Origin: Hafnia psychrotolerans
GTDB lineage: Bacteria > Pseudomonadota > Gammaproteobacteria > Enterobacterales > Enterobacteriaceae
Direction of reading: 5' to 3'
Assembly (NCBI RefSeq): GCF_014639435.1
Contig: NZ_BMFZ01000014.1
Span: 73,135 to 127,415 of the forward strand
DNA length: 54,281 nucleotides
The position numbers and the translations under genes are program-made. Within the stretch, counting starts at the first letter, position 1. Each line of letters opens with the position of its first letter. The notes beneath the pieces were generated by a model. It had not been told where the DNA came from and did not search any database. It saw only the letters and a program-made list of their open reading frames with translations. Below are positions 16,728 through 28,611 of the stretch, one piece after another.

Positions 16728-19433
16728 TCACATTTTTTCGTTGGGGTTGAGCGCCTGTGTTAAGCGACGCCGTATTTCATGCCGTGTATTTCTATCCAGC
16801 GCCCGGCGTTCGCCGTTAGCCAGAATGAATAAGTCCTCTACGCGTTCGCCAATGGTTGAGATACGCGCGCCATGAAGTGACAGTCCTAAATCAGAGAACA
16901 CCTCCCCGACGCGGGCCAGTAAACCTGGCTGATCCAGTGCAACCAGCTCCATATAGCTGCGCCGGTCGGTATGGGTTGGCAAGAAGCTAACTTCAGTCGG
17001 TACACTGAAATGACGTAGTTTTGGCGAAGGTCGACGGGCACGCGGCGGCTGGTAGGGCTGGGTCATCGATTGTTCCAGCGCATAGCGAATAGCTTCGTGA
17101 CGGTCCTGTGCCAGCGGGCTGCCATCCGGCTCCAGCACGATGAAGGTATCCATAGCCATTCCGTCACGGTTGGTGAAGATTTGCGCGTCATGGATGCTCA
17201 GGTTGCGCCGGTCCAGTTCACCGCCTACGGTGGCAAACAGATAAGGCCGGTCCGGGCACCAGATAAAGATCTCTGTGCCGCCGCGCGTCGCCTGGCGACT
17301 GACCAATACCAGCGGCTTGGTCGAATCATGTTCGAGCAGATGACGGGCGTGCCAGGCAAGCTGGTTTGGCGAGTGACGCAGAAAGTAGTCTGCACGGCAA
17401 CGGCTCCAGATGCGGTGCAGTGCCTCTTCGTCAATATTGTCCATGCGCAGCAACGCCAATGCCTGGAGGCGATGGTGACGAACGCGCTCACGTAAGTCAG
17501 GCGTATTTTGCATACCCCGTCGCAGCTGTTTCTCGGTGGCGAAATAGAGTTCGCGTATTAGGCTTTGCTTCCAGCTGTTCCACAGCGTTTCGTTGGTGGC
17601 ACAGATGTCTGCAACGGTCAGACTAACCAGATAACGCAGGCGGTTTTCGCTTTGCACTTCGGCAGCAAACTGTTGAATTTCGGCTGGATCCTGAATATCA
17701 CGACGTTGCGCCGTGACTGACATCAGCAGATGGCAACGCACCAACCAGGAAACCAGTTGTGTTTCGCGTGAATTGAGACCATGCAGTTCGGCAAACTCCA
17801 GAACATCCTGTGCGCCGAGGATCGAGTGATCGCCACCACGTCCTTTTGCGATATCGTGGAACAGTGCGGCCATTAACAGCAGCTCCGGCTGCGGCAGGCG
17901 CGGATACAACTCCACACACAGCGGATGTTTTGGGCGGATGTTTTCGTCGGCAAAACTTTCCACCTTTTGTAGCACGCGGATAGTGTGCTCATCGACGGTG
18001 TAAGCGTGGAATAGGTCAAACTGCATTTGACCGACAATCAACCCCCATTGCGGCATATAAGCCCAAAGCACGCTGTGGCGGTGCATTGGCACCAGCGCGC
18101 GGGAGACGGCACCGGGATGGCGTAAAATCGCCATGAAAATATCGCGTGCCTCAGGGATCATGCACAGCGGCTCTTTCAGATGTCGGCGCGCATGGCGCAG
18201 TAGGCGGACTGTTGTGGAGTAGATACCTTTAATTTCGCGGTGGCGCACCATCAGATAGAACATGCTGATGATGGTTTCCGGTCGACGGGTGAATAGCGTT
18301 TCGTCACGCAGGTCGATCAGGTCGCCACGCAGTTGGAAATGTTCATCCAGTGGCCGGGGTTTTTCGTTTGGCCCTATGGCCAGAATCGCTTCATCAAACA
18401 GCTGTAACAGCATTTGATTCAGCTCGCCAACCCGTCGGGTCATGCGATAGAAATCTTTCATCATCCGCTCTACCGGCTCGTTGCCTTCGCCCTGATATTG
18501 CAGCATTTGAGCGACATTGAGCTGGCGGTCAAACAGCAGGCGGTTATCGTAACGCGGCAGAATCAGATGCAGTGCGAAGCGGATGCGCCACAAGAAGCTT
18601 TGGCACTCAATCAGCTCGTTACGCTCGGCTTTGGTCAGGAAACCAAACGCGACCATTTCATCTAATGAGGTCGCGCCGAAGTGACGGCGGGCTACCCATA
18701 AAATGGTGTGTATATCGCGTAGGCCACCTGGGCTGCTTTTGATGTCAGGCTCAAGATTGTAGCTGGTGCTGTGGTAGCGCTGATGGCGCTCGTTCTGTTC
18801 ATCAATTTTGGCACGGAAGAAGGTTGGCGAGGGCCAGAAACCGTCGCTAAAGACGTGCTTTTGCATGTTGAGGAATAGGGCTACATCGCCGCAAATCAGC
18901 CGTGATTCAATCAGGTTAGTGGCAACCGTCAGGTCGGCCAAACCCTCCAGCAAACACTCTTCCAGCGTACGAACGCTGTGGCCAACTTCCAGCTTTAAAT
19001 CCCACAGTAGGGTGATCAGTTCACCAATGCGCTGGGCTTGTTCATCATTCAGGTGCTTCTGGCTCAGCACAAGCACGTCGATATCTGAAAGAGGATGTAA
19101 TTCACCACGTCCATAACCGCCGACAGCGACCATGGCAGTTTCCGGAATATTATCAAAGCCGTAGAAGGTCCATAACCGCTGTAAAAGACGATCAATAAAC
19201 AGTGAACGGGCATCCACTAACGCTTCGGCACGGTGCCCGGCGTTAAAGGCATCAGCCAGCCACAGCTGAAATTGCTCCATGTGCTGTTTGAGGCTTTGAC
19301 GGTTGAGGTCGTCATCAGGGTAGGTAAATGGAGAGGCGGGCTGCGGAAGGTGCTCCTGGATAAGTTCCGGCAGTTGCTGGGACTTAATACTCTCTTCAGA
19401 GGGAAGATGTTTAATCATATTTGCGCAGCCCAT
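16728..19433 (-). CDS. glnD: bifunctional uridylyltransferase/uridylyl-removing enzyme GlnD
   Basis: GlnD senses glutamine and adds or removes UMP on PII proteins (GlnB, GlnK), setting nitrogen control. Domains in order: nucleotidyltransferase with [17 protein letters not shown] (about residues 107-122), a central HD phosphohydrolase domain with [14 protein letters not shown], and two C-terminal ACT domains ([18 protein letters not shown] and [16 protein letters not shown]). The 901 residues are slightly over the ~890 of E. coli. An ATG at 19418 would give 896 residues; neither start has a good ribosome site. Confidence 0.96.
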   Translation of the reverse strand: MGCANMIKHLPSEESIKSQQLPELIQEHLPQPASPFTYPDDDLNRQSLKQHMEQFQLWLADAFNAGHRAEALVDARSLFIDRLLQRLWTFYGFDNIPETAMVAVGGYGRGELHPLSDIDVLVLSQKHLNDEQAQRIGELITLLWDLKLEVGHSVRTLEECLLEGLADLTVATNLIESRLICGDVALFLNMQKHVFSDGFWPSPTFFRAKIDEQNERHQRYHSTSYNLEPDIKSSPGGLRDIHTILWVARRHFGATSLDEMVAFGFLTKAERNELIECQSFLWRIRFALHLILPRYDNRLLFDRQLNVAQMLQYQGEGNEPVERMMKDFYRMTRRVGELNQMLLQLFDEAILAIGPNEKPRPLDEHFQLRGDLIDLRDETLFTRRPETIISMFYLMVRHREIKGIYSTTVRLLRHARRHLKEPLCMIPEARDIFMAILRHPGAVSRALVPMHRHSVLWAYMPQWGLIVGQMQFDLFHAYTVDEHTIRVLQKVESFADENIRPKHPLCVELYPRLPQPELLLMAALFHDIAKGRGGDHSILGAQDVLEFAELHGLNSRETQLVSWLVRCHLLMSVTAQRRDIQDPAEIQQFAAEVQSENRLRYLVSLTVADICATNETLWNSWKQSLIRELYFATEKQLRRGMQNTPDLRERVRHHRLQALALLRMDNIDEEALHRIWSRCRADYFLRHSPNQLAWHARHLLEHDSTKPLVLVSRQATRGGTEIFIWCPDRPYLFATVGGELDRRNLSIHDAQIFTNRDGMAMDTFIVLEPDGSPLAQDRHEAIRYALEQSMTQPYQPPRARRPSPKLRHFSVPTEVSFLPTHTDRRSYMELVALDQPGLLARVGEVFSDLGLSLHGARISTIGERVEDLFILANGERRALDRNTRHEIRRRLTQALNPNEKM

Positions 19434-19505
19434 TCACAGTAAGAGACAAAAAAGCCAGCTTTCGCCGGCTTGGTCACCAGATTCAACCCTCGGGAGAAGT
19501 ACGGG

Positions 19506-20303
19506 TTACTGCTGGTCGTGCGTAATAATATTCGGGATGGTGTCATCCTTACGCAGCGTCATGATTTCACAACCGTTATCGATTACCACAATAGTATGCT
19601 CGTACTGAGCCGACAAGCTGCGATCTTTGGTTTTTACTGTCCAGCCATCTTTCATGCTGCGAATGCGATAGTCGCCAGCGTTGACCATCGGTTCGATGGT
19701 GAACGCCATACCCGCCTGCAAGACCACGCCGCCGTCATCTGCATCGTAATGCAGGACTTGAGGCTCTTCGTGGAAACCTTCACCGATACCATGGCCGCAA
19801 TATTCACGGACTACGGAGAAGTTTTCTGCTTCAACAAACTTTTGGATTTCTTTGCCCAATGTACGTAGACGAATGCCAGGTTTAACCAGCTTCAACGCCA
19901 GGTATAGGCTTTCCTGGGTAATACGACAGAGGCGTTCACCCAGAATGGTTGGTTTACCCGCGATAAACATTTTAGAAGTGTCGCCGTGGAAACCCTCTTT
20001 AATGACAGTCACGTCGATATTAACAATGTCACCGTCTTTCAAAATTTTGTCGTCACTTGGGATGCCGTGACACACCACTTCATTGACAGAGATACAGACT
20101 GATTTTGGAAAACCGTGATAATCCAGACAGGCTGAAATCGCCTGCTGTTTATTATTGATGTGATCAGCGCAGATGCGGTCCAGCTCACCGGTACTTACGC
20201 CAGGTTTGACGTGAGGCTCAATGATTTCCAGCACTTCTGCGGCCAGGCGGCCAGCGATGCGCATTTTTTCGATGTCTTGAGGTGTTTTGATTGTAATTGC
20301 CAT
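19506..20303 (-). CDS. map: type I methionine aminopeptidase
   Basis: Map removes the initiator methionine from nascent proteins with small second residues and is essential. The 265-residue pita-bread enzyme keeps the metal-site context (NIDVTVIKEGFHGDTSKM with two Asp, the GHGIGEGFHEEP His, the TIEPM Glu and the C-terminal SAQYEHT Glu). The open frame reaches back to 20405, but the start at 20303 gives the family N-terminus AITIKTPQDIEKM and has AGGA 8 nt upstream. It is divergent from rpsB. Confidence 0.97.
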   Translation of the reverse strand: MAITIKTPQDIEKMRIAGRLAAEVLEIIEPHVKPGVSTGELDRICADHINNKQQAISACLDYHGFPKSVCISVNEVVCHGIPSDDKILKDGDIVNIDVTVIKEGFHGDTSKMFIAGKPTILGERLCRITQESLYLALKLVKPGIRLRTLGKEIQKFVEAENFSVVREYCGHGIGEGFHEEPQVLHYDADDGGVVLQAGMAFTIEPMVNAGDYRIRSMKDGWTVKTKDRSLSAQYEHTIVVIDNGCEIMTLRKDDTIPNIITHDQQ

Positions 20304-20443
20304 GAATAGTCCTGCAGATATCCTGTTTTGACGCGCTTCTTTCAACTGCAACGTCGTCAATAATGAGCTAGGTCCCATGGTATCAGCCCCGATAATACCT
20401 GCCAAATTATCATTTCCTCATGCGGCAAACTTCCTAACAAAAT

Positions 20444-20473
20444 TTGCTCTGTGGTGGTGGATTATGGTATAAA
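20444..20473 (+). promoter_or_regulatory. rpsB promoter
   Basis: A -35 box TTGCTC (20444-20449) and a -10 box TATAAA (20468-20473) lie 18 bp apart, followed by a GC-rich discriminator (GCGCGCC). The discriminator suggests stringent control, as expected for ribosomal protein genes. Confidence 0.65.
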
Positions 20474-20479
20474 GCGCGC

Positions 20480-21400
<921 letters not shown>

Positions 21401-21455
21401 TAAGGCAAGCTCTACGCAAGAGCCCTTATTAACCAGGTATTGAATATGTTGGTTA

Positions 21456-21478
21456 GGGGGCCTTAATTGGCCCCCTTT
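21456..21478 (+). terminator. partial terminator/attenuator between rpsB and tsf
   Basis: Stem GGGGGCC / GGCCCCC with loop TTAATT, followed by only three T residues. In E. coli a comparable intergenic terminator makes tsf transcription partly dependent on readthrough from rpsB; the short T run fits an incomplete stop. Confidence 0.7.
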
Positions 21479-21549
21479 GCTTATCTTAAATGCGAGAAAT
21501 ATCTCACCGCGAAATGCCTTTTTGCACCGAGATAATCGAGGAAAATACA

Positions 21550-22401
21550 ATGGCTGATATTACCGCTGCCCTGGTAAAAGAACTGCGCGAACGTACTGGC
21601 GCTGGCATGATGGATTGTAAGAAAGCGCTGGTTGAATCTGATGGCGACATCGAGCTGGCGATTGAAAATATGCGTAAATCTGGCGCGATCAAAGCAGCGA
21701 AAAAAGCAGGCAACGTAGCTGCTGACGGCGTGATTAAAACCAAGATCGAAGGCAACTATGGCTTGATTCTTGAAGTTAACTGCCAGACCGACTTCGTTGC
21801 TAAAGATGGTGGTTTCCAGTCGTTTGCTGAAAAAGTGCTGGATGTTGCTTTTGCAGGCAAAATTACTGACGTTGAAGTACTGAAAGCTCAGTTCGAAGAA
21901 GAACGTGTAGCGTTAGTGGCCAAAATCGGTGAGAACATCAACATTCGCCGCATTGCTTCCCTGGAAGGCGATGTACTGGGTAGCTACTTACACGGTGCGC
22001 GTATTGGTGTTTTGGTTGCGGCTAAAGGCGCTAACGAAGAGCTGGTTAAGCAGATCGCAATGCACATTGCGGCAAGCAAGCCAGAATTCGTGAAGCCGGA
22101 AGATGTGTCTGCCGATGTAGTAGAAAAAGAGTACCAGGTTCAATTGGACATCGCCATGCAGTCTGGCAAGCCTAAAGAAATCGCAGAGAAAATGGTTGAA
22201 GGCCGCATGAAGAAATTCACCGGCGAAGTTTCTCTGACGGGTCAACCTTTTGTTATCGAACCAAGCAAGACTGTTGGACAGGTACTAAAAGAGCATAATG
22301 CTGACGTTATCAACTTTATCCGTTTTGAAGTGGGTGAAGGCATCGCGAAAGCTGAGACTGACTTTGCTGCTGAAGTTGCAGCAATGACCAAACAGTCTTA
22401 A
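21550..22401 (+). CDS. tsf: elongation factor Ts
   Basis: EF-Ts exchanges GDP for GTP on EF-Tu. The 283-residue protein has the N-terminal UBA-like region ([20 protein letters not shown]), the conserved TDFVAKD loop that contacts EF-Tu, and the family C-terminus. The in-frame ATG at 21490 is too early; the start at 21550 follows CGAGGAAAATACA. It is the second gene of rpsB-tsf, with a terminator after it. Confidence 0.98.
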   Translation: MADITAALVKELRERTGAGMMDCKKALVESDGDIELAIENMRKSGAIKAAKKAGNVAADGVIKTKIEGNYGLILEVNCQTDFVAKDGGFQSFAEKVLDVAFAGKITDVEVLKAQFEEERVALVAKIGENINIRRIASLEGDVLGSYLHGARIGVLVAAKGANEELVKQIAMHIAASKPEFVKPEDVSADVVEKEYQVQLDIAMQSGKPKEIAEKMVEGRMKKFTGEVSLTGQPFVIEPSKTVGQVLKEHNADVINFIRFEVGEGIAKAETDFAAEVAAMTKQS

Positions 22402-22418
22402 TTCGTCATTGATGTACA

Positions 22419-22456
22419 AAAATGGAACCGCGCTAAATTTAGCGGTTCCATTTTAT
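22419..22456 (+). terminator. rho-independent terminator after tsf
   Basis: Thirteen-bp stem AAAATGGAACCGC / GCGGTTCCATTTT with a 10-nt loop and a T-rich 3' arm, closing the rpsB-tsf operon before pyrH. Confidence 0.85.
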
Positions 22457-22558
22457 CCACCCCCAAATTCTAATAACATTATGCGCTGTCTTTTTATAAC
22501 AACGCTATGATGTAAAGATTGATTCCCATTACGACACATTGCTTCTAGGACACACACC

Positions 22559-23299
22559 ATGGCTACCAATGCAAAACCCGTTTATCAGCGTATCCTGCTA
22601 AAACTCAGTGGCGAAGCCCTGCAGGGCAGTGAAGGTTTTGGTATCGACGCGAGCGTTTTGGATCGTATGGCTCAGGAAGTCAAAGAGCTGGTCGAACTGG
22701 GCATTCAGGTCGGCGTTGTCATTGGCGGCGGGAACTTGTTCCGCGGTGCGGGTCTGGCGCAAGCGGGTATGAACCGCGTTGTGGGCGACCACATGGGTAT
22801 GCTGGCCACGGTAATGAACGGTCTGGCAATGCGGGATGCATTACACCGTGCCTATGTGAATGCTCGTCTGATGTCTGCAATTCCACTTAATGGTGTGTGT
22901 GATAACTACAGCTGGGCTGAAGCCATTAGCCTGCTGCGCCATAATCGTGTCGTGATTTTCTCTGCCGGTACTGGCAATCCGTTCTTTACTACGGATTCTG
23001 CAGCTTGCCTGCGCGGTATTGAGATTGAAGCCGATGTCGTGCTGAAAGCGACTAAAGTGGATGGCGTCTATTCTGCCGATCCGGTGAAAAACCCTGAAGC
23101 GACACTGTACGAAGAGCTGACTTATCAGGAAGTGTTAGAGCAGGAATTGAAAGTGATGGATCTGGCGGCCTTTACATTGGCACGCGACCATAATCTGCCA
23201 ATCCGTGTCTTTAACATGAATAAACCTGGCGCGCTACGCCGTGTGGTGATGGGCGAAAACGAAGGCACTTTGATCACTAACGGTAAAAGTAGCGTCTGA
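22559..23299 (+). CDS. pyrH: uridylate kinase (UMP kinase)
   Basis: PyrH phosphorylates UMP to UDP; it is hexameric, activated by GTP and inhibited by UTP, and essential. It is an amino-acid-kinase-fold protein with [11 protein letters not shown] at the N-terminus, [14 protein letters not shown] and the [17 protein letters not shown] block. The 246 residues exceed E. coli PyrH (241) by a short C-terminal NGKSSV tail. It stands alone between the tsf terminator and frr. Confidence 0.98.
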   Translation: MATNAKPVYQRILLKLSGEALQGSEGFGIDASVLDRMAQEVKELVELGIQVGVVIGGGNLFRGAGLAQAGMNRVVGDHMGMLATVMNGLAMRDALHRAYVNARLMSAIPLNGVCDNYSWAEAISLLRHNRVVIFSAGTGNPFFTTDSAACLRGIEIEADVVLKATKVDGVYSADPVKNPEATLYEELTYQEVLEQELKVMDLAAFTLARDHNLPIRVFNMNKPGALRRVVMGENEGTLITNGKSSV

Positions 23300-23417
23300 T
23301 ATTTCCCAAGTCTATACGTTCAGACAGCAAGTTTTGCCAGCCTTCGCTGGCATGAGTATTCACGGACTATACTGATGTTATGGTCTGCCAAGTAACCAGT
23401 TTTAAAGGGTTCGCAAC

Positions 23418-23975
23418 GTGATTAACGACATTAAAAAAGATGCTGAAATCCGTATGGAAAAATGTGTCGAAGCATTCAAAAACCATATAAGCAAAATCCG
23501 CACTGGCCGTGCCTCTCCGGGTATTCTTGACGGCATCATGGTGGATTACTATGGTTCTGCAACACCACTGCGCCAGTTGGCTCAGGTGACGGTTGAAGAT
23601 TCCCGTACTCTCGCTATTTCTGTGTTTGACCGTTCAATCGGCGCAGCCGTTGAAAAAGCGATCATGTCTTCTGATTTAGGCCTTAACCCTTCCTCTGCCG
23701 GTGCCACTATTCGTGTGCCATTACCCGCATTGACCGAAGAGCGCCGTAAAGACCTCATTAAAGTGGTTCGTGCTGAAGCTGAACAGGGGCGCGTATCGGT
23801 ACGTAACGTGCGCCGTGATGCGAACGACAAAACCAAAGCGCTGTTGAAAGATAAAGAGATCAGTGAAGATGAAGATCGTCGCTCTCAGGACGAGATTCAA
23901 AAAATGACTGATGTCTTCATCAAGAAGGTCGATGTCGCGTTGAGCGAGAAAGAAGCTGAATTGATGGATTTTTAA
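23418..23975 (+). CDS. frr: ribosome recycling factor
   Basis: RRF splits post-termination ribosomes with EF-G and is essential. The 185-residue protein has the usual length and the helical-bundle motifs [15 protein letters not shown] and [14 protein letters not shown]. The start is GTG, with AAAGGG 8 nt upstream, as in E. coli. It ends before a strong terminator. Confidence 0.98.
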   Translation: MINDIKKDAEIRMEKCVEAFKNHISKIRTGRASPGILDGIMVDYYGSATPLRQLAQVTVEDSRTLAISVFDRSIGAAVEKAIMSSDLGLNPSSAGATIRVPLPALTEERRKDLIKVVRAEAEQGRVSVRNVRRDANDKTKALLKDKEISEDEDRRSQDEIQKMTDVFIKKVDVALSEKEAELMDF

Positions 23976-23996
23976 TCCTTGCTTCAACACCGCCTA

Positions 23997-24026
23997 AGCG
24001 CCGCAATTGCGGCGCTTTATTTTTTA
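23997..24026 (+). terminator. rho-independent terminator after frr
   Basis: Stem AGCGCCGC / GCGGCGCT with loop AATT, then TTATTTTTT. GC-rich and near perfect; it separates frr from dxr. Confidence 0.9.
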
Positions 24027-24135
24027 GTAGGGATCGACTTTTTACATCTACTTCTTAAATCTCATAGACAAGCTGTTAAAGAGGTTTCAGACTGATGCAC
24101 TTTTCGAATTTATACTCGTTCTACCGGGCATTCTC

Positions 24136-25332
24136 ATGAAACAACTGACTATCCTTGGTTCGACAGGGTCTGTCGGCACCAGCACCCTTGCGGTTGTTCG
24201 CGCTAACCCTGAAGCATTTAACGTCACCGCATTGGTTGCGGGCAGTAACGTCGAGGTTATGGCGCAGCAATGTATCGAATTCCTCCCACGCTTTGCGTCC
24301 ATGGCCAACGAAGAGTCGGCAAAGGCACTGCGCATTATTCTTGCAGAGCAGGGTGTGAATACTGAGGTATTGTCAGGTTCTGAGGCTGCGAGTGAGCTGG
24401 CTGCATTAGATGAAGTGGATCAGGTATTGTCGGCAATTGTCGGTGCCGCTGGCTTGTTGCCTACCCTTGCAGCCGTTCGCGCCGGGAAACAGATTTTACT
24501 TGCCAATAAAGAGTCCCTGATCACTTGTGGCCGTATATTCATGGAAGCCGTGCGCCAGAGTCGCAGCCAGCTTCTGCCAATTGACAGTGAACATAACGCT
24601 ATCTTCCAGAGTCTGCCTGAACGAATTCAGCAGCAATTAGGTTATGCGTCACTGGAAGAGAATGGCGTCTCGCGAATTATTCTGACCGGTTCCGGTGGCC
24701 CGTTCCGTGAGCTACCCTTAGCTGATTTGGGGCGTGTCACCCCCGATCAGGCTTGCGCTCATCCTAACTGGTCAATGGGCCGTAAGATTTCTGTCGACTC
24801 CGCTACAATGATGAATAAAGGCCTCGAGTATATTGAAGCCCGCTGGCTGTTTAATGCGTCTGCTGAACAGATGGAAGTCATCATTCACCCACAGTCCGTT
24901 ATCCATTCGATGGTACGTTATCGCGATGGCAGTGTTCTGGCTCAGTTGGGTTCGCCTGATATGCGCACGCCTATTGCCCATGCGATGGCTTATCCGCAGC
25001 GTGTGGACGCTGGCGTCGAAGTACTGGACTTCTGTCGTATTGGCGCGCTGACGTTCAATGAGCCCGACTACAGCCGCTATCCCTGTCTCTATTTGGCGAT
25101 GGAAGCCAGTCGGACCGGGCAAGCTGCCACCACGGCACTGAATGCGGCAAATGAAATCTCGGTAGCTGCATTTCTCGCAGGACATATTGGTTTTAACGAT
25201 ATTGCTAACATCAACCGCGAAATTATGGAGCATTCGGTGGCGAAAGAGCCGAACTCGGTGGAAGAAGTGCTGGAAATTGATCGTTTTGCCCGGGCCTCTA
25301 CGCGTGAGAAGCTACAGGCCTTTGCGCTGTGA
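24136..25332 (+). CDS. dxr: 1-deoxy-D-xylulose 5-phosphate reductoisomerase
   Basis: Dxr (IspC) converts DXP to MEP, the first committed step of the methylerythritol phosphate isoprenoid pathway, using NADPH and a divalent metal. It has 398 residues. The NADPH-binding loop [11 protein letters not shown] is at the N-terminus, the metal site is in [11 protein letters not shown] and [13 protein letters not shown], and the flexible loop contains [15 protein letters not shown]. The isoprenoid product chain is continued by uppS downstream. Confidence 0.98.
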   Translation: MKQLTILGSTGSVGTSTLAVVRANPEAFNVTALVAGSNVEVMAQQCIEFLPRFASMANEESAKALRIILAEQGVNTEVLSGSEAASELAALDEVDQVLSAIVGAAGLLPTLAAVRAGKQILLANKESLITCGRIFMEAVRQSRSQLLPIDSEHNAIFQSLPERIQQQLGYASLEENGVSRIILTGSGGPFRELPLADLGRVTPDQACAHPNWSMGRKISVDSATMMNKGLEYIEARWLFNASAEQMEVIIHPQSVIHSMVRYRDGSVLAQLGSPDMRTPIAHAMAYPQRVDAGVEVLDFCRIGALTFNEPDYSRYPCLYLAMEASRTGQAATTALNAANEISVAAFLAGHIGFNDIANINREIMEHSVAKEPNSVEEVLEIDRFARASTREKLQAFAL

Positions 25333-25394
25333 TATCTCGCACTTATAGTTGCGGCAATTTGTTCGCATCACATTGAAATGTTATAGTCTGCGGC

Positions 25395-25494
25395 ACCTGA
25401 TAGTGTCTTCAGGGCTTGTACCTGAATATGTTTATCTTATGTAGCGATAAATTGTCAGGATGAGCCGTGCCTGAGCAGGAGACACGGCTTTTTT
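25395..25494 (+). ncRNA. candidate small RNA or attenuated leader between dxr and uppS
   Basis: A promoter-like pair TTGTTC (25359-25364) and TATAGT (25382-25387), 17 bp apart, predicts a start near 25395. About 100 nt downstream is a good terminator. In between lie two further short inverted repeats (TCAGG..CCTGA and TTATC..GATAA). It may be an independent RNA or a premature end of the uppS transcript. I do not recognise it as a known family; this is inference from structure only. Confidence 0.3.
25463..25494 (+). terminator. rho-independent terminator upstream of uppS
   Basis: Stem AGCCGTG / CACGGCT with a 13-nt loop and six T residues. It lies 131 nt after dxr and 69 nt before uppS, so it ends the dxr transcript or a short RNA that starts near 25395. 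Confidence 0.75.
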
Positions 25495-25562
25495 GCGCAT
25501 TTAATGGCGACAGTCGATGAGTGAATGCCGTTGTGTTCTGATTAAGGAAATGTGTAGGCGTT

Positions 25563-26321
25563 ATGTCCCTCGAAAATCAACAGATAGCTGACCTGTCTTG
25601 CGAGACACCACGTCATGTCGCCATTATTATGGACGGCAATGGCCGCTGGGCAAAACTTCAGGGAAAAATGAGGGTTTTTGGCCATAGAGCTGGAGTGAAG
25701 TCTGTGCGTAAAGCTGTCAGCTTTGCAGCCAATCATCAATTTGATGCCCTCACGCTTTATGCCTTTAGTAGTGAAAACTGGAACCGTCCGGTGCAGGAAG
25801 TTTCGGCATTAATGGAGCTGTTCGTGCGTGCATTGGACAGTGAGGTCAAAAGTCTGCACAAGCATAACGTCAGGTTACGGATAATAGGTGATGTCAGCCG
25901 TTTCAGCTCACGTCTGCAGGAAAGAATCCGTCGTTCAGAAACACTTACAGAAAATAACGATGGTCTTACGCTAAACATTGCTGCCAATTATGGTGGGCGA
26001 TGGGATATTATTCAGGGTGTAAAAAAGCTAGCTACTCAGGTAGAAGCTGGCACTTTACGGCCTGAGCATATTACAGAAGAGGCATTGAGTGCTGCAGTCT
26101 GTATGAGCGAATTGGCACCCGTCGATTTGGTGATCAGAACCGGTGGGGAACATCGCATTAGTAACTTTCTTTTATGGCAAATCGCCTATGCTGAACTTTA
26201 CTTTACTGATGTCCTCTGGCCTGATTTTGATGAAAACATCTTTGAAGGTGCGCTAAATGCTTTTGCACAACGCGAGCGCCGCTTCGGGGGGACTATACCT
26301 ATTGGCGCCAATGCGTCCTAG
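25563..26321 (+). CDS. uppS: undecaprenyl diphosphate synthase
   Basis: UppS (IspU) is a cis-prenyltransferase that extends farnesyl diphosphate with eight isopentenyl units to make the C55 carrier lipid for peptidoglycan and O-antigen. The 252-residue protein has the catalytic Asp in [11 protein letters not shown], the Z-prenyltransferase signature (SSENWNRP) and the C-terminal [15 protein letters not shown]. It is followed 9 nt later by cdsA, the start of a long envelope operon. Confidence 0.97.
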   Translation: MSLENQQIADLSCETPRHVAIIMDGNGRWAKLQGKMRVFGHRAGVKSVRKAVSFAANHQFDALTLYAFSSENWNRPVQEVSALMELFVRALDSEVKSLHKHNVRLRIIGDVSRFSSRLQERIRRSETLTENNDGLTLNIAANYGGRWDIIQGVKKLATQVEAGTLRPEHITEEALSAAVCMSELAPVDLVIRTGGEHRISNFLLWQIAYAELYFTDVLWPDFDENIFEGALNAFAQRERRFGGTIPIGANAS

Positions 26322-26330
26322 GGAGAACTT

Positions 26331-27179
26331 TTGCTGAAGTATCGCATTATCACAGCTTTGATTTTAATCCCGATTGTTATCGCGGCGCTGTTTTTATTAC
26401 CGCCACTCGGTTTTGCCATTGTCACTTTGGCTATTTGTATGTTGGCTGCCTGGGAATGGGGCCAGTTGTCTGGTTTTTCATCACGATCACAGCGTGTTTG
26501 GCTAGCCATTCTTTGCGGTTTTCTACTGGCCGCCATGATGTTGAGTTTACCTGCTTATCGTCGGTCAGTTGACTTGCCTCTGGTGAGCTCCTTACTTTGG
26601 GTATCGCTGGTGTGGTGGTGCACTGCATTCTTGCTGGTGATTTTTTATCCCACATCCGCCTCGCTATGGCGAAATTCACGTGTATTGCGTTTAGTTTTCG
26701 GTTTATTAACCATCGTCCCATTCTTTTGGGGTATGGTGGCGCTGCGCCAGTATGGGTATGTTGAAAATCACCATGCCGGCGCATGGTGGTTGCTGTATGT
26801 CATGCTACTGGTCTGGGGGGCTGATTCTGGTGCTTATTTGTTCGGTAAGCTTTTCGGCAAGCATAAGCTGGCCCCGAAAGTCTCTCCAGGGAAAACATGG
26901 GAAGGATTAATCGGCGGTCTTCTTACTTCAGCGCTGATATCATGGCTGTTTGGCAGCTATGCTCCGCTAAATGTCGTGCCTGCCACGTTGCTGATATGTA
27001 CAGTGATTGCGGCGCTGGCCTCGGTATTGGGTGACCTGACCGAAAGTATGTTCAAACGCGAAGCTGGTATAAAAGACAGCGGGAATCTTATCCCCGGTCA
27101 TGGTGGGATACTGGATCGTATCGATAGCCTGACTGCCGCCGTCCCTGTATTTGCATGCTTAATGCTATTGGTGTTTTAA
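26331..27179 (+). CDS. cdsA: phosphatidate cytidylyltransferase (CDP-diglyceride synthase)
   Basis: CdsA makes CDP-diacylglycerol from phosphatidate and CTP, the precursor of all phospholipids. The 282-residue inner-membrane protein has multiple hydrophobic segments. The family signature near the C-terminus, SMFKREAGIKDSGNLIPGHG followed by GILDRID, is intact. The start codon is TTG with GGGAG 7 nt upstream; the protein then begins LKYRIITALILIP as in E. coli. Confidence 0.97.
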   Translation: MLKYRIITALILIPIVIAALFLLPPLGFAIVTLAICMLAAWEWGQLSGFSSRSQRVWLAILCGFLLAAMMLSLPAYRRSVDLPLVSSLLWVSLVWWCTAFLLVIFYPTSASLWRNSRVLRLVFGLLTIVPFFWGMVALRQYGYVENHHAGAWWLLYVMLLVWGADSGAYLFGKLFGKHKLAPKVSPGKTWEGLIGGLLTSALISWLFGSYAPLNVVPATLLICTVIAALASVLGDLTESMFKREAGIKDSGNLIPGHGGILDRIDSLTAAVPVFACLMLLVF

Positions 27180-27219
27180 CCGTCTAAGACGGGACGTCTT
27201 TTAAGGAATAGTTGCGAAT

Positions 27220-28575
27220 ATGATGAACATAATCTGGAGCCTGGCCGCCTTTATCGTTGCATTGGGGGTGCTAATCACCGTGCACGAGTTTGGCCATTTC
27301 TGGGTTGCTCGTCGTTGTGGCGTGAGGGTAGAACGTTTTGCCGTAGGTTTTGGGCGCGCAATATGGAAACGAACAGACCGTCACGGTACTGAGTTTGTGC
27401 TCGCGGTGATCCCCCTCGGTGGTTATGTCAAAATGCTCGACGAGCGGGTTGAACCTGTTCCAGAAGAACTTCGTCATCTTACATTTAATAGTAAGTCAGT
27501 CTTGCAGCGTGCTGCCATTATCAGCGCAGGCCCGATCGCGAACTTTATTTTTGCGGTTTTCGCTTACTGGCTGGTCTTCATTATCGGCGTCCCTTCCGTG
27601 CGTCCCATTGTGGGTGAAATCACCCCGCAATCTATTGCTGCGCAAGCCAAAATTTCTCCGGGCATGGAACTTAAGTCAATCGACGGTATCGAAACGCCTG
27701 ATTGGGAATCAGTTCGTCTGTCTTTAATGGGGGAGATTGGAAACAATCAAACCACTTTAGGTGTCTCACCGTTTGGGTCATCTGAGGTGATTAAAAAAAC
27801 ACTGGATTTACATCAGTGGCTATTTGATCCCGAAAAGCAGGACCCGGTGGTCGCATTGGGTATTATTCCTCTCGGTCCACGGATAGAATCAGTGTTTGCG
27901 GAAGTGCAAACGGGTTCCGCCGCCCAGAAAGCAGGTTTGCAAGCTGGGGACAGGATCGTTAAAGTCGATGGTCAAGTTTTGGCAAATTGGCGCACGTTTG
28001 CCTTGCTAGTACGCGACAACCCGGGTAAACCCATCACGCTTGACATTGAGCGCGCGGGTTCGCCTCTTAACATGACGTTGGTGCCGGACAGTAAGTCGGT
28101 AGGGAAGGGTAAAGCGCAGGGTTTTGCTGGGGTAGTTCCGAAAGTCATACCTCTTCCTGATGAGTACAAAATTATCCGTCAGTATGGGCCGTTTGTGGCG
28201 TTTTATGAGGCTGGGGACAAAACCTGGCAACTGATGAAACTAACGGTCAACATGCTAGGTAAATTAATAACGGGTGATGTAAAGCTGAACAATCTGAGTG
28301 GCCCAATATCTATCGCACAGGGCGCAGGAATATCAGCGGAATATGGGTTGGTGTACTACCTGATGTTTTTGGCACTGATCAGTGTCAATCTTGGGATCGT
28401 AAACCTTTTCCCGTTACCCGTGTTAGATGGTGGTCATCTGGTTTTTCTGGCTATAGAAAAACTAAAAGGTGGACCAGTTTCCGAGCGAGTTCAAAACTTC
28501 AGTTACCGTATTGGTGCAGTACTGCTGATGATGGTAATGGGGCTTGCACTTTTCAATGATTTCTCCCGTCTTTAA
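27220..28575 (+). CDS. rseP: site-2 metalloprotease RseP
   Basis: RseP is an intramembrane zinc protease that cleaves RseA after DegS, releasing sigma-E, and also clears remnant signal peptides. It has 451 residues. The HEFGH zinc motif is in the first membrane helix (residues 22-26), two PDZ domains occupy about 120-310, and the second metal motif PLPVLDGGH is in the C-terminal membrane region. Tandem ATGs at 27220 and 27223 are both possible; the first keeps E. coli numbering. It is 36 nt upstream of bamA. Confidence 0.97.
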   Translation: MMNIIWSLAAFIVALGVLITVHEFGHFWVARRCGVRVERFAVGFGRAIWKRTDRHGTEFVLAVIPLGGYVKMLDERVEPVPEELRHLTFNSKSVLQRAAIISAGPIANFIFAVFAYWLVFIIGVPSVRPIVGEITPQSIAAQAKISPGMELKSIDGIETPDWESVRLSLMGEIGNNQTTLGVSPFGSSEVIKKTLDLHQWLFDPEKQDPVVALGIIPLGPRIESVFAEVQTGSAAQKAGLQAGDRIVKVDGQVLANWRTFALLVRDNPGKPITLDIERAGSPLNMTLVPDSKSVGKGKAQGFAGVVPKVIPLPDEYKIIRQYGPFVAFYEAGDKTWQLMKLTVNMLGKLITGDVKLNNLSGPISIAQGAGISAEYGLVYYLMFLALISVNLGIVNLFPLPVLDGGHLVFLAIEKLKGGPVSERVQNFSYRIGAVLLMMVMGLALFNDFSRL

Positions 28576-28611
28576 GGCTGGGGATTAGGTTAGGAAGAAC
28601 GCATAACAACG

